From: Streptomyces pyxinicus | GTDB taxonomy: Bacteria > Actinomycetota > Actinomycetes > Streptomycetales > Streptomycetaceae | Reading direction: 5' to 3' | Assembly (NCBI RefSeq): GCF_024753135.1 | Contig: NZ_JANUGP010000002.1 | Location: forward strand, 248,001-312,000 | Length of the DNA stretch: 64,000 nucleotides | Part shown: positions 1 through 8,976 of the stretch, in pieces | Layout of the letters: each line of letters starts with the position of its first letter | Numbering within the stretch: the first letter of the stretch is position 1 | Notes under the pieces: generated by a model | Databases searched by the model: none | What the model saw: the letters and a program-made list of their open reading frames with translations, nothing else | Told to the model about the DNA's origin: nothing | Made by a program: the position numbers and the translations under genes

Positions 1-2
1 GG

Positions 3-245
3 CTGGTCAACTATCCCATCAGCTGGAGCGTCGCCGGCGGTGTCCCACTCCAGTACCAGGTCTCGGTCCCGCTCGCGGTCTCCCTGCTCCTGTACGTCGG
101 CATCGGCTACCTCAGGCCCGAGGACACCCCGGAGCGCCTGGCCGTCATCGAGACGGTGAACACGGACGGCGGCGTCGCGCATTCGCCTACACCGACGGAT
201 TCGGCGCGAGGGCAGCGTATCCACCGAGGGATCGAATCCGACTAG
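3..245 (+). CDS. C-terminal end of an integral membrane protein (5' end outside window)
   Basis: An open frame enters from the left edge and stops at TAG 243-245, giving the last 80 residues of a protein. The segment contains one clear hydrophobic helix (around VPLAVSLLLYVGIGYL) followed by a charged, Pro/Thr-rich cytoplasmic-looking tail. A single membrane helix followed by a soluble tail fits the end of a permease or symporter, but I cannot assign a family from so little sequence. It is co-directional with the small gene that starts at 301, which seems to have its own promoter. Confidence 0.6.
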   Translation: MVNYPISWSVAGGVPLQYQVSVPLAVSLLLYVGIGYLRPEDTPERLAVIETVNTDGGVAHSPTPTDSARGQRIHRGIESD

Positions 246-261
246 CCCGCTAGTCTCAAAA

Positions 262-300
262 TTGCTCGAAAATCCTCACACTCGTTGCTACGATGACAGC
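262..300 (+). promoter_or_regulatory. Candidate promoter giving a leaderless transcript for the 301 gene
   Basis: TACGAT at 289-294 is a good -10 hexamer and ends only six bases before the ATG at 301, so transcription would begin at or next to the start codon. No Shine-Dalgarno sequence precedes the ATG. A weak -35 (TTGCTC, 262-267) lies 21 bases upstream, longer than ideal. Leaderless mRNAs are common in Streptomyces. Confidence 0.45.
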
Positions 301-684
301 ATGACCAACAACATCGCTGTCGCGGACGCCACCTTCGCCCAGGTCAACCTCCTGGCGCGCGCATGGGGTGTGAGTCCCGGCCAGGCAGTCACCAGACTGG
401 TCGAACACTTTCAGCTACCCGACGCGGCGCGTATCACCGAACCAAGAGGGGAGCGCGTGGCGGTTCACGCCATCTACAACAGCGAACGATTCGAGGGCGA
501 ATACGACCCCGTAACGCAAGCACTCTCCGTGACCAGCGGCAAGGCGGCCGGGAACTACCGCACCCCTAGCGGCGCGGCCAGCGCCGTACTACAAGCAGCG
601 AACCCCGACGTGAAGCCCAATCGAAACGGCTGGGGGTTCTGGACGGTCAGCGAGACCGGGAAGCTTCTACAGTCGCTGAGGTAA
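301..684 (+). CDS. Small protein with RAMA/DUF4357-like C-terminal domain
   Basis: 127-residue protein. The N-terminal third (residues 1-40) is a short helical segment that looks like a ribbon-helix-helix or other small DNA-binding tail. The C-terminal half carries the pattern typical of RAMA (restriction-enzyme adenine methylase associated) domains: a short beta region, then TPSGAASAV, then NGWGFW. RAMA domains occur fused to methylases or alone and are thought to bind DNA or modified bases; the function here is unknown. The ATG at 301 is preferred over an upstream TTG at 262 because a -10 box lies between them. There is no ribosome binding site, consistent with leaderless translation. Stand-alone gene; next gene starts at 800. 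Confidence 0.6.
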   Translation: MTNNIAVADATFAQVNLLARAWGVSPGQAVTRLVEHFQLPDAARITEPRGERVAVHAIYNSERFEGEYDPVTQALSVTSGKAAGNYRTPSGAASAVLQAANPDVKPNRNGWGFWTVSETGKLLQSLR

Positions 685-722
685 GTGTGACTCAGACTGC
701 TCAAAATCCTAGGTCGAGGGGC

Positions 723-752
723 TTGACATGCGCGAGTAGTTTCTCTTATCAT
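723..752 (+). promoter_or_regulatory. Near-consensus vegetative promoter TTGACA-N18-TATCAT
   Basis: TTGACA (723-728) and TATCAT (747-752) are separated by 18 bases, an almost perfect housekeeping (HrdB-type) promoter, much closer to consensus than usual in Streptomyces. The predicted start, around 758-760, falls inside a perfect inverted repeat (753-787). It drives the small membrane protein gene at 800. Confidence 0.7.
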
Positions 753-787
753 CGACGGCCGGACGGCGGGCCGCCGTCCGGCCGTCG
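753..787. repeat. 17-bp perfect inverted repeat over the transcription start
   Basis: CGACGGCCGGACGGCGG (753-769) is followed after a single G by its exact complement (771-787). It begins directly after the -10 box, so it could be a repressor operator, a 5' stabilising hairpin in the mRNA, or a terminator for the upstream gene. The strong promoter just before it and the gene just after it favour an operator or 5' hairpin. Confidence 0.75.
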
Positions 788-799
788 ACGTAGGGGAGC

Positions 800-991
800 A
801 TGTACTTGCCACACGATCCCGATCCCTTGTTCACACAGCGATCCGCTCTCATCCTGCTGCTCGGCACACTTGCCGGCAGCGTGGTCGCGATTCTCACCGT
901 GCGGACAGGATCCGGACCCGACGCGGCGATGCTCGACGGCGGCGGCGCCTTCGCGGGTGCCGTCATCTTCTTCAACGCCACCATCTCCTGA
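800..991 (+). CDS. Tiny membrane protein, function unknown
   Basis: 63-residue protein with two hydrophobic stretches: residues 15-33 (ALILLLGTLAGSVVAILTV) and, after a Gly/Asp-rich loop, AFAGAVIFFNATIS at the C-terminus. No conserved family recognised. The GGGGAG at 793-798 is too close to the ATG at 800 for normal spacing but ideal for an in-frame TTG at 806, so the true start may be six bases later. The gene is unusual in having a near-consensus promoter with a 35-bp palindrome in its 5' leader. It is convergent with the gene at 1003-2130. Confidence 0.6.
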   Translation: MYLPHDPDPLFTQRSALILLLGTLAGSVVAILTVRTGSGPDAAMLDGGGAFAGAVIFFNATIS

Positions 992-1002
992 GCTCTCCGG
1001 GC

Positions 1003-2130
1003 TCAACGGGGATATCTCCGCAGCCAGGCCGGGGAGGAGGATGCGGGGCCGTGGAGGGCGGGGCCCTGGGTCAGTTCCATGGCGTAGTCGTCGGCCAGTT
1101 CGAGGATCGTCGGGCGGCCCTCCAGTTCGGCGATCCAGGCCGGCGAGAGGGCCGTCTCGCCGTGCAGGGCGCCCAGGAGGCCGCCGGTGAGGGCGCCCGC
1201 GGCGGCCGAGGGGCCGCTCTGGTTCACCGCCAGGCACAGGCCGTGGCGGACGTCCTCGCCGACCAGGGCGCAGTAGACCGAGGCCGCGAGGAGGCCGTCG
1301 GCGGTGCCGTCGCCGGCCAGTTCCTCGACCCGGGCCGGGGTCGGCAGGCCCTGCCGCACCGCGCCGAGGGCGTGTCGCAGGGCGTCGGAGACGGGCTGGT
1401 GGCCGGGGCGGACGGCGAGCAGGGTGAGGGCCTGGTGCACGGCACCGTCCAAGGCCTCGCCACGGGCCAGCGCGTGCACGATCGCGGCGTACGCGCCCGC
1501 CGCGAGGCAGGCGAGGGGGTGGCCGTGGGTCTGGGCCGCGCACTCCACCGCCAACTGGACGACGAGCTGCGGCTCCCAGCCGACCAGCAGGCCGAAGGGC
1601 GCCGAGCGGGCCACCGCCTCCGGGCCCAGCTCGCCGGGGTTCTTCGGCGCCTCCAGTGTGCCCATCCTCGCGTCGCCGAGCCCGAGGAGCAGGGCCCGGG
1701 TCGGCTCCCGGCGGGCGTACAGCCACTCCTCGCGGGCCAGCCAGCCGTCGTCCTCGCGGCGCTCGTCCGGGCCCCAGTCCCGCTGGGTGGCCGCCCACCG
1801 CAGATACGCCCGGTGCAGGTCGGTCGGCGGGTGCCAGGCGCCGGTGTCCCGGCGTACCTGGGCGCGGATCAGGCCGTCCACCGTGAACAGGGTGAGCTGG
1901 GTGTGGTGGGTGACCGTGCCGCGCCGGCCGGCTCCGGGGGCGAGGTCGAGCAGTCCTCCGGGGCCGTGGGCCGCCCGGATCTCCGCCAGGGACAGCGCGT
2001 CGGCCGGTCCGCCCAGCGCGTCGCCGACGGCGGCGCCGAGCAGGGTGCCGCGCACCCGGCCGCGGAAGTCCTGCTGTTCGGCACGGCCCCAGACGGCGCC
2101 GGACGTCGTCCCCACCAGACCTCCCGACAC
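1003..2130 (-). CDS. ADP-ribosylglycohydrolase-fold protein lacking metal-binding residues
   Basis: 375-residue protein of the DraG/ADP-ribosylglycohydrolase family, which removes ADP-ribose from proteins or small molecules using two Mg ions. The fold is recognisable from FRGRVRGTLLGAAVGDALGG near the N-terminus, HTQLTLFTVDGLIRAQ, and SGPSAAAGALTGGLLGALHG near the C-terminus. In active members the second motif reads TDDT and the third has a D-S-D-S/T run that binds the metals; here they are THHT and PSAA, so hydrolysis by the usual mechanism seems impossible. It may bind ADP-ribose without cleaving it. The start is the GTG at 2130; a GTG five codons in also has an SD-like GGGAGG. Divergent from the DUF2165 gene. 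Confidence 0.8.
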   Translation of the reverse strand: MSGGLVGTTSGAVWGRAEQQDFRGRVRGTLLGAAVGDALGGPADALSLAEIRAAHGPGGLLDLAPGAGRRGTVTHHTQLTLFTVDGLIRAQVRRDTGAWHPPTDLHRAYLRWAATQRDWGPDERREDDGWLAREEWLYARREPTRALLLGLGDARMGTLEAPKNPGELGPEAVARSAPFGLLVGWEPQLVVQLAVECAAQTHGHPLACLAAGAYAAIVHALARGEALDGAVHQALTLLAVRPGHQPVSDALRHALGAVRQGLPTPARVEELAGDGTADGLLAASVYCALVGEDVRHGLCLAVNQSGPSAAAGALTGGLLGALHGETALSPAWIAELEGRPTILELADDYAMELTQGPALHGPASSSPAWLRRYPR

Positions 2131-2285
2131 CGCGTGCCCGTACGACGCTAGGCACTGTAATCGACCGGAACAGACCGTTCAGCGGGGCAAACCGGACCCG
2201 GACCGGCATTTCCGCACAGGCGGGCGGGCTCGGGTTGGCTCAATGCCCGTGCGAAAGGCCGGTGTTCGTCGGGGAGAATCCAGCC

Positions 2286-2798
2286 ATGACCACCACCCCC
2301 ACGCGCCACAGCGGCCACAGACTCGCCGCCGGCGTCCTCACCGGCATACTCGCCCTCTACATCACCCTGGTCGCCCTGGGGAACATCACGGACTTCGACA
2401 CGAACCAGCAGTTCGTCCGGCATGTGCTCGCGATGGACACCACCTTCAAGGACGACGACCTGATGTGGCGCGCCGTCACCAGCACCGCCCTCCAGGACAC
2501 CGCCTACGTGCTGATCATCGCCTGGGAGACGGCGGCGGCCCTGGTCCTGATCGCGGGCACCTGGCTGTGGGCGGCGCGCAAGGACGCGGACCTCGCCCGC
2601 CGGGTGTCCACCTACGGGCTGCTGATGCTGCTGCTGCTCTTCGGCGCCGGGTTCATCGGCGTCGGCGGCGAGTGGTTCTCGATGTGGCAGTCCAAGAACT
2701 GGAACGGACTCGACGCGGCCACCCGGATCTTCCTGCTCGCCGGAGTGGCGCTGGTCGTGAACCAGTTGCCGGGCGGCGGCCGGCGCGAGGCTAGCTGA
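2286..2798 (+). CDS. DUF2165-type small integral membrane protein
   Basis: 170 residues with four predicted membrane helices (roughly residues 15-35, 75-100, 110-130 and 143-160). The order of helices and the segment NITDFDTNQQFVRHVLAMD after helix 1 match the DUF2165 family of predicted small integral membrane proteins, for which no activity is known. ATG at 2286 lies six bases after GGGGAGAA, a good ribosome binding site, so the longer reading frame from 2235 is not used. Its 3' end overlaps the convergent gene at 2791 by 8 bp. Confidence 0.75.
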   Translation: MTTTPTRHSGHRLAAGVLTGILALYITLVALGNITDFDTNQQFVRHVLAMDTTFKDDDLMWRAVTSTALQDTAYVLIIAWETAAALVLIAGTWLWAARKDADLARRVSTYGLLMLLLLFGAGFIGVGGEWFSMWQSKNWNGLDAATRIFLLAGVALVVNQLPGGGRREAS

Positions 2799-3357
2799 CC
2801 ACGGCCACCTTGGTGCCCTGGTCGCCGAAGGACCACAGCGCGGCTCCGTCCTCCTTGCGGAGGCGGATGCCGCCCAGCTTCTTGCCGTCCGCCGGCGGCG
2901 GGGAGGCGCCGTCCAGGGCGTTGGAGAAGGCTATGTTCACGCCGGACGCCTTGGTGAAGTACATGACGTGCTCGATCTCCACGCCGTCCGAGCCCTGGAG
3001 GGACTGGGTGCGCACGGTGATCGAGTAGCGGCCGGGCCCGGGGTCCACCGTGCCCGGCCACACCGTGAACGTACGGACCGCCTTGCCGGTCGCGTCCACC
3101 AGCCACAGCCGCTTCGCGCCGAGCGAGTAGACGATCCGGCGGCCGTCGCCCGAGTCCCCGGGCAGCTCCGGCGGCCCGGCCGGCGTCTCGGGCTTCGCGG
3201 AGGCGTGGGCGCCGGCCGACGCGGACGCGCTCGGCTTGCCGGCGGCGGCCGCGGGATGCGGCCCGTGGTCCGCCTGGACGGCGAGGAAGACCACGGCCGC
3301 GGTCGCTCCCACGGTCAGACCGGTGACCCAGGCCCACGAGGGCAGTCGGGCAGCCAC
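2791..3357 (-). CDS. Membrane-anchored L,D-transpeptidase-like protein without catalytic cysteine
   Basis: 188 residues: an uncleaved N-terminal signal anchor (residues 8-27), an Ala/Ser/Pro-rich linker, then a beta-rich domain resembling the YkuD fold. The end of the domain, GGIRLRKEDG then GTKVAVV, aligns with the SHGCIRL..GTxV motif of L,D-transpeptidases, but the catalytic Cys position is Gly. Active enzymes crosslink peptidoglycan through that Cys, so this copy probably binds the wall without catalysis. Start GTG at 3357 follows a GGAGGAGA site. Convergent with the DUF2165 gene. Confidence 0.65.
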   Translation of the reverse strand: MAARLPSWAWVTGLTVGATAAVVFLAVQADHGPHPAAAAGKPSASASAGAHASAKPETPAGPPELPGDSGDGRRIVYSLGAKRLWLVDATGKAVRTFTVWPGTVDPGPGRYSITVRTQSLQGSDGVEIEHVMYFTKASGVNIAFSNALDGASPPPADGKKLGGIRLRKEDGAALWSFGDQGTKVAVVS

Positions 3358-3440
3358 GGGTACGCATCTCCTCCGCTATGGGGCCCCTGCTCGGATCGGG
3401 GGTCGGATCATCGTACTCAGTCCCCTGCCCGCCGCCGACC

Positions 3441-6026
3441 TCAGTCCAGCACCGGCAACAGGTCCGGCAGATGGCCGTCGGAGGCCGCGGCCGCCCGCTG
3501 CCGTTCCTCGGGGACCTCGCCGTAGAGGGTGGTGCGCGGGCGGGCGGGGCGGCCGGCCGTCTCGGCCACCTCGACCAGGTCGCGGACCGACTTGTACGAG
3601 CCGTAGGAGGAGCCCGCCATCCGGGAGATGGTCTCCTCCATGAGCGTCCCGCCGAGGTCGTTGGCGCCGGAGCGGAGCATCTCCGCCGCCCCCTCGGTGC
3701 CGAGCTTGACCCAGCTCGTCTGGATGTTGGGGATCCAGGGGTGCAGCAGCAGCCGGGCCATCGCCGTCACCGCGCGGTTGTCCCGCATGGTCGGGCCCGG
3801 CCGCGCGATGCCCGCCAGGTACACCGGGGCGTTGGTGTGGATGAACGGCAGCGTCACGAACTCCGTGAAGCCGCCGGTCTCCCGCTGGATGCCGGCCAGG
3901 GTGCGCAGGTGGCCGAGCCAGTGCCGGGGCTGGTCGACATGGCCGTACATCATGGTCGAGGACGAGCGGATGCCCAGCTCGTGGGCGGTGGTGATGACCT
4001 CGATCCAGGTGGCCGTGGGCAGCTTGCCCTTGGTGAGCACCCAGCGGACCTCGTCGTCGAGGATCTCGGCGGCGGTGCCGGGGACGGAGTCGAGGCCCGC
4101 CTCCTTGGCCGCCGTCAGCCACTCGCGGATCGACATGCCGGTGCGGGTCGCGCCGTTGACCACCTCCATCGGCGAGAAGGCGTGCACGTGCATGCCGGGG
4201 ACGCGCTCCTTGACCGCCCTGGCGATGTCGAAGTACGCGGTGCCGGGCAGGTCGGGGTGGATGCCGCCCTGCATGCAGACCTCGACCGCGCCCACGTCCC
4301 AGGCCTGCTGGGCGCGGTCGGCGACCTGGCCGAGGGAGAGGGTGTAGGCGTCGGCGTCGGTCCGGCGCTGGGCGAAGGCGCAGAAGCGGCAGCCGGTGTA
4401 GCAGACGTTGGTGAAGTTGATGTTGCGGGTGACGATGTACGTCACGTCGTCGCCGACCGCCGACTTCCGTACGTCGTCGGCGACGTGGCAGAGCGCGTCC
4501 AGCGCGGGCCCGTCCGCGTGCAGCAGGGCGAGCGCCTCGGCGTCGGTCAGTCTCGTGGGGTCGGCGGCGGCGGTGCGCAGCGCCTGCCGGACGTCGGTGT
4601 CGATCCGCTCCGGGGCCATGCCGGGGGCGGCGGCCTCGCGCAGGGCGTCCCAGTCGCCGTACACCTCGTCGAAGTCGTCGCGGCGGTCGCCGGTGCGGCC
4701 CTCGGTGTCGATGGTGCGGTGCAGGTCGGTGCGGCCGGCCGGGACGAAGGCCTCCTCGGGCTCCTGCCAGGGCAGGCCCTCGGGCAGCGCGCCGGCGCGG
4801 GCGAGGCCGGTCTCCGGGTCGGCGAGCGCGGCGACGTGCGGGCGCAGCCGGGGGTCGAGCCAGGGTTCGCCCCGGCGGACGAACTCCGGGTAGACGCACA
4901 GTCGTTCCCGCAGCTCGAAGCCGGCGGCGCCGGACTTCGCGGCCAGTTCCTCGATCTGCGGCCAGGGGCGCTCGGGGTTGACGTGGTCGATGGTGAGCGG
5001 GGAGACCCCGCCCCAGTCGTCGATCCCGGCGCCGATCAGCCGCGCGTACTCGGCGTCGACCAGGTTCGGCGGGGCCTGGAGGCAGGCGGCCGGGCCCATG
5101 ATGTGCCGGGCGACGGCGATGGTGGCGACCAGGTCGTCCAGCTCGGCGTCCGGCATGCCGCGCATCGCGGTGTCCGGCTTGGCGCGGAAGTTCTGGATGA
5201 TCAGCTCCTGGACGCCGTGGTAGGCGCGGGCGACCTTGCGCAGCGCGAACAGCGACTCCGCGCGCTCCTCGTACGTCTCGCCGATGCCGATCAGCAGCCC
5301 GGAGGTGAACGGCACGGACGACCGGCCCGCGTCCTCCAGCACCCGCAGCCGTACGGCGGGTTCCTTGTCCGGGGAGCCGTGGTGCGGGCCGCCGGGCTCG
5401 GACCACAGGCGGGTGGCGGTGGTCTCCAGCATCATGCCCATGGACGGCGCGACCGGCTTCAGCCGCTGGAAGTCCGTCCACGTCATCACCCCCGGGTTGA
5501 GGTGGGGCAGCAGGCCGGTCTCCTCCAGGATGCGGATGGAGATCGCGCGGACGTAGGCGATGGTGTCGTCGTAGCCGTGCGCGTCGAGCCACTCGCGCGC
5601 CTCCGGCCAGCGGTCCTCGGGCTTGTCGCCGAGCGTGATCAGCGCTTCCTTGCAGCCGAGGGCCGCGCCCTTGCGGGCGATGTCGAGCACCTCGTCCGGC
5701 GACATGAACATCCCGTGTCCCGCGCGGCGCAGCTTGCCGGGGACGGTGACGAACGTGCAGTAGTGGCACTTGTCCCGGCACAGCCGGGTGAGCGGGATGA
5801 AGACGCTCTTCGAGTACGTGATGACACCGGCCCGGCCCGCCTGTTCGAGCCCCGCGTCACGCACCCGGGCGGCCGACGCGGCGAGATCGGTGAGGGCCTC
5901 GCCGCGAGCCTGCAACAGCACCGCCGCCTCACCGACGTCCAGGGCGACACCGTCCCGGGCACGTTTGAGCGCACGACGCATGGAGTTCTCGGTCGGTCCG
6001 GGTCCGGGGGTCGCGGAAGTGGTCAT
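3441..6026 (-). CDS. fbiC: 7,8-didemethyl-8-hydroxy-5-deazariboflavin (FO) synthase, bifunctional FbiC
   Basis: 861-residue fusion of the two radical-SAM halves CofG and CofH, which make FO, the chromophore of coenzyme F420, from tyrosine and a ribitylated uracil. The first 4Fe-4S motif is C83-RDK-C87-HY-C90 in the N-terminal half; the second, CYTGCRFC, is near residues 538-546 in the C-terminal half. Length matches mycobacterial FbiC. The frame stays open upstream to 7241, but the Met at 6026 begins the conserved protein and the upstream part overlaps another gene. The neighbouring F420-dependent oxidoreductase-like gene supports the role. The intergenic 6027-6340 is repetitive. Confidence 0.95.
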   Translation of the reverse strand: MTTSATPGPGPTENSMRRALKRARDGVALDVGEAAVLLQARGEALTDLAASAARVRDAGLEQAGRAGVITYSKSVFIPLTRLCRDKCHYCTFVTVPGKLRRAGHGMFMSPDEVLDIARKGAALGCKEALITLGDKPEDRWPEAREWLDAHGYDDTIAYVRAISIRILEETGLLPHLNPGVMTWTDFQRLKPVAPSMGMMLETTATRLWSEPGGPHHGSPDKEPAVRLRVLEDAGRSSVPFTSGLLIGIGETYEERAESLFALRKVARAYHGVQELIIQNFRAKPDTAMRGMPDAELDDLVATIAVARHIMGPAACLQAPPNLVDAEYARLIGAGIDDWGGVSPLTIDHVNPERPWPQIEELAAKSGAAGFELRERLCVYPEFVRRGEPWLDPRLRPHVAALADPETGLARAGALPEGLPWQEPEEAFVPAGRTDLHRTIDTEGRTGDRRDDFDEVYGDWDALREAAAPGMAPERIDTDVRQALRTAAADPTRLTDAEALALLHADGPALDALCHVADDVRKSAVGDDVTYIVTRNINFTNVCYTGCRFCAFAQRRTDADAYTLSLGQVADRAQQAWDVGAVEVCMQGGIHPDLPGTAYFDIARAVKERVPGMHVHAFSPMEVVNGATRTGMSIREWLTAAKEAGLDSVPGTAAEILDDEVRWVLTKGKLPTATWIEVITTAHELGIRSSSTMMYGHVDQPRHWLGHLRTLAGIQRETGGFTEFVTLPFIHTNAPVYLAGIARPGPTMRDNRAVTAMARLLLHPWIPNIQTSWVKLGTEGAAEMLRSGANDLGGTLMEETISRMAGSSYGSYKSVRDLVEVAETAGRPARPRTTLYGEVPEERQRAAAASDGHLPDLLPVLD

Positions 6027-6340
6027 CCTTCGAGCGTAGACCAGGGAGATCACGGGGTTGTGGCGCGTACGGGAGCGCGGACCCCGGGGGTTGGGGGCAG
6101 GTGGGGGCGCGGGGGTTCGGCTTCGGGCGGCTGGGGGTTGGGGGGGCGGCGTACGCGGCGCGCCTGTGGGGGGCGGGGCTCGGCGTATGCGGCGCGTGCG
6201 TCGGCCGCGGGCGCCCGGTGTCCGGACGCGTGCGTAACCGCGGCTGCTCGGCGCACCCGGCGCCTGCGTCGGCCACAGACGCCCGGCCCACCCGGCGCGG
6301 GCGTGGCCGCGGGCGCCCGGCGCTCGCGTGCCGCCCGCGG
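6027..6340. repeat. GC-rich intergenic region with three imperfect 20-bp direct repeats
   Basis: No gene is supported here. The stretch is extremely G+C rich and contains three related copies of a unit like GTCGGCCGCGGGCGCCCGG at 6197-6218, 6265-6286 and 6301-6320 (the middle copy has ACAGA in place of GCGGG). It also has repeated GGCGTAyGCGGCGCG blocks at about 6148 and 6182. It separates fbiC from the co-directional oxidoreductase, so the fbiC promoter should lie at its left end. Confidence 0.6.
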
Positions 6341-7186
6341 CTACAGATACTCCGCGTAGGCGTCCAGAACCCGCAGCACCTCCGTCTCGCCCGCCGGGGG
6401 CAGTTGGAGGACGGCCTCCTCGATGCCCAGCTCCGCGTAGTGGGCGAGCTTGCCCGGGGTGGGGGCGACCGCGTAGGGGACCACTTGGAGGGCGGACGGG
6501 TCGCGGCCCGCCTCCTCCCAGGCCGCGCGCAGCACCGGCAGGGACTCGGTGAGGCCCCGGCCGCCGATCGGGAGCCAGCCGTCGGCGTACTCGGCGATGT
6601 GCGCGAACAGCTTGGGGCCGGCCGCCCCGCCGAGCAGGGTGCGGGGACCGGTGACGGGCCCGCGCGGCTTCCGCACCGGCTTGGGGTACGCGTGGCTGGC
6701 CCGCACCCGCGCGAACTCCCCCTCGTACGGCGTCGGTTCCCCGGTCCACAGCGCCTGCATCAGGCGCACGCGGTCCCGGACCAGGTCCCTGCGGGTGCGC
6801 CACTCGACCCCGTGGTCGGCGGCCTCCTCGACGTTCCAGCCGTAGCCGACACCGAGGGTGAGGCGGCCTCCGGAGAGATGGTCGAGGGTGGCGGCCTGCT
6901 TGGCCAGGCCGATCGGGTCGTGCTGGGCCACCAGGGTGATGCCGGTGCCGAGGCCCAGGCGCTCGGTGACGGCGGCGGCCTGGCCGAGGGCGACGAAGGG
7001 GTCGAGGGTACGGCCGTACTCGCGGGGCAGGTCGCCGCCGGCCGGGTACGGGGTCGCCCGTTCCGTGGGGATGTGGGTGTGCTCGGGGAGGTAGAGGCCC
7101 GCGAAGCCGCGCTCCTCCAGCTCTCGCGCGAGGCGGGTCGGGGTGACTGTCTCGTCCGTGAGGAAGATCGTGACCGAGATGCGCAT
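6341..7186 (-). CDS. LLM-class F420-dependent oxidoreductase
   Basis: 281-residue luciferase-like (TIM-barrel) flavin/F420 oxidoreductase. Family landmarks include [11 protein letters not shown] near residue 30, [21 protein letters not shown], and [18 protein letters not shown], the usual cofactor and substrate-binding loops of the LLM class. The short length and the GYGWNVEE segment fit the F420-dependent subgroup rather than FMN monooxygenases. It lies directly upstream of fbiC on the same strand, so the enzyme and its cofactor pathway may be co-regulated. The substrate cannot be told. Start ATG at 7186. Confidence 0.85.
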   Translation of the reverse strand: MRISVTIFLTDETVTPTRLARELEERGFAGLYLPEHTHIPTERATPYPAGGDLPREYGRTLDPFVALGQAAAVTERLGLGTGITLVAQHDPIGLAKQAATLDHLSGGRLTLGVGYGWNVEEAADHGVEWRTRRDLVRDRVRLMQALWTGEPTPYEGEFARVRASHAYPKPVRKPRGPVTGPRTLLGGAAGPKLFAHIAEYADGWLPIGGRGLTESLPVLRAAWEEAGRDPSALQVVPYAVAPTPGKLAHYAELGIEEAVLQLPPAGETEVLRVLDAYAEYL

Positions 7187-7260
7187 GGGTCATCTGTACC
7201 GGGTGCGGGGTGCGGTGTCCATACCGACTGGTCGGGATCATGGGAAGGGGACGCCACGGC

Positions 7261-8709
7261 GTGGGTTGGCTTGGCAGGCGGTTCCCCGAGCCCCTCCGGG
7301 ACGCCTACCGTGGGCCTGTGGCGACCATGCGCGGCACCCTGGCCCCCGGTTCCCCCGACTACGTGTACCTGCCCTTCGAGGTGCCGCCCGGCACCCGCGA
7401 GGTGCGGGTCTCCTACACCTACGACAAGCCCCCGACCCCGCCCGGCACCCCCGGCAACGCCCTGGACATCGGCCTCTTCGACGAGCGCGGCACCGAGCCG
7501 GGCGGGGACGGGTTCCGGGGCTGGTCGGGGGGTGCGCGCGCCGAGTTCTTCGTACGGGCGGACGAGGCGACGCCCGGCTATCTCACCGGGCCACTGCGCC
7601 CCGGCACCTGGCACATCGCGCTCGGCCCCTACACCGTCGCCCCGCAGGGACTGTCGTACGAGGTCACCGTCACGCTCACCGAGGGGGCGGCCGGGCCGGT
7701 CACCGAGCCGGTGTACCCGCCCGAGCGGGCCGCCGGCCGGGGCCGGGACTGGTACCGGGGCGACTGCCACCTGCACTCCTGGCACTCCGACGGGCGCCGC
7801 ACCCCGCAGGAGATCGCGGCGCTGGCGCGGGCGGCCGGGCTGGACTTCGTCAACAGCTCCGACCACAACACCAGCGCCGCGCACCCGCACTGGGCGGACA
7901 CGGCCGGCGCCGACCTGCTGGTGCTGCTGGGCGAGGAGGTCACCACCCGCAACGGGCACGTGCTGGCCCTCGGCACCGATCCGGGCACCTTCACGGACTG
8001 GCGCTACCGGGCGCGGGACCACCGGTGGCCGCACGTCGCGCGCGGGGTGCGGCGGGCCGGCGGGCTGGTGGTGCCGGCCCACCCGTACGGGGACTGTCCG
8101 GGCTGCTCCTGGAAGTTCGGGTACGGCGAGGCGGACGCGGTGGAGGTGTGGAACGGGCCCTGGACACCCGACGACGAGCTGGCGCTGGCCACCTGGGACG
8201 GGCTGCTCGTCGCCTGCGCGCGCGAGGGCGGGGCGTGGCTGCCGGCGATGGGCAACAGCGACGCGCACCGGGACCCGGACGTGGTCGGGCATCCGCAGAC
8301 GGTCGTCCTGGCCAACGAGTTGAGCCGGGCGGCGATCCTGGCGGGGCTGCGGGCCGGACGGTCGTACGTCGCCGAGTCGCGGGCCGTCTCGCTGGACCTG
8401 TCCGTGAGCGCGGAGAGTGGCGAACAGGCCGGGATCGGAGAGCGGTTGGCGGTGCCGGGCGGGACACCGGTGACCGTCCGGCTCGCGGTCTCCGGCGCCC
8501 CGCGCTGCGCGGTCCGGCTCGTCACCGACCAGGGGGTGCTGTACACGGGCGATCCGCTGCCGGTGTCCGGTGCGGGGGTGCTGGAGTGGCGTACGTCCCC
8601 GGCCCGGTCGGCCTACGTACGCGCCGAGGTACGGCACGCGACGGCGCTGGGCCCGGTACCGGGGGCGATGGCCGCGCTCACCAACCCGGTGTTCCTCGGC
8701 GCTACGTGA
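7261..8709 (+). CDS. CehA/McbA-type PHP-domain metallohydrolase
   Basis: About 482 residues. An N-terminal beta domain is followed by a PHP phosphoesterase/metal-hydrolase domain with the full metal set: [38 protein letters not shown], and [10 protein letters not shown]. The C-terminal 120 residues form a beta domain often seen in this family. Members hydrolyse carbamates or phosphoesters; the substrate here is unknown. No signal peptide is evident. The start is uncertain: GTG 7261 has GGAAGGGG ten bases upstream, ATG 7240 and GTG 7318 are in frame. Confidence 0.8.
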   Translation: MGWLGRRFPEPLRDAYRGPVATMRGTLAPGSPDYVYLPFEVPPGTREVRVSYTYDKPPTPPGTPGNALDIGLFDERGTEPGGDGFRGWSGGARAEFFVRADEATPGYLTGPLRPGTWHIALGPYTVAPQGLSYEVTVTLTEGAAGPVTEPVYPPERAAGRGRDWYRGDCHLHSWHSDGRRTPQEIAALARAAGLDFVNSSDHNTSAAHPHWADTAGADLLVLLGEEVTTRNGHVLALGTDPGTFTDWRYRARDHRWPHVARGVRRAGGLVVPAHPYGDCPGCSWKFGYGEADAVEVWNGPWTPDDELALATWDGLLVACAREGGAWLPAMGNSDAHRDPDVVGHPQTVVLANELSRAAILAGLRAGRSYVAESRAVSLDLSVSAESGEQAGIGERLAVPGGTPVTVRLAVSGAPRCAVRLVTDQGVLYTGDPLPVSGAGVLEWRTSPARSAYVRAEVRHATALGPVPGAMAALTNPVFLGAT

Positions 8710-8725
8710 TCCGCCGTCCCGGGCG

Positions 8726-8850
8726 CTACGTGATCTGCCGCTCGGCCCACTCGCGCCGCATGGCGTTGAAGCGCGGGCCTGCTCGGGCGGCAGGACGCCG
8801 AGGAAGCCGGTGGCGCGGCTCGGCCAGTCCGGTGTGAAGATGATCAAGAA
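8726..8850 (-). pseudogene. Frameshifted C-terminal remnant of an unidentified gene
   Basis: Read on the minus strand, one frame gives IIFTPDWPSRATGFLGVLPPEQAR and another continues FNAMRREWAERQIT before a stop at 8726. The two pieces read as one C-terminus if a single base is restored near 8776. No start codon or N-terminal part exists upstream; the sequence runs directly into the leader of the next gene. I do not recognise the family. It appears to be a decaying gene tail. Confidence 0.45.
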
Positions 8851-8976
8851 AAGACCTCCAGCGCCCGCGCCAACCGTTCCCGGCGCGGCGTGGAAGGCTC
8901 CGACGTCCGCACCGGGATGCCGGACCCTCGCCTGATCTCGGGCGCCGGAACATCTACGAGAAGAAGGAGATCCCAC

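Noticed and set aside
749..2209. 486-codon minus-strand ORF over the ADP-ribosylglycohydrolase gene
   Set aside because: Arg/Pro/Gly-rich composition typical of a shifted frame of a GC-rich gene; the 1003-2130 frame carries the conserved domain.
3441..7241. A 1266-residue fusion of FbiC with an upstream extension
   Set aside because: The open frame continues upstream of fbiC, but residues before the Met at 6026 are low-complexity and overlap the oxidoreductase gene in another frame.
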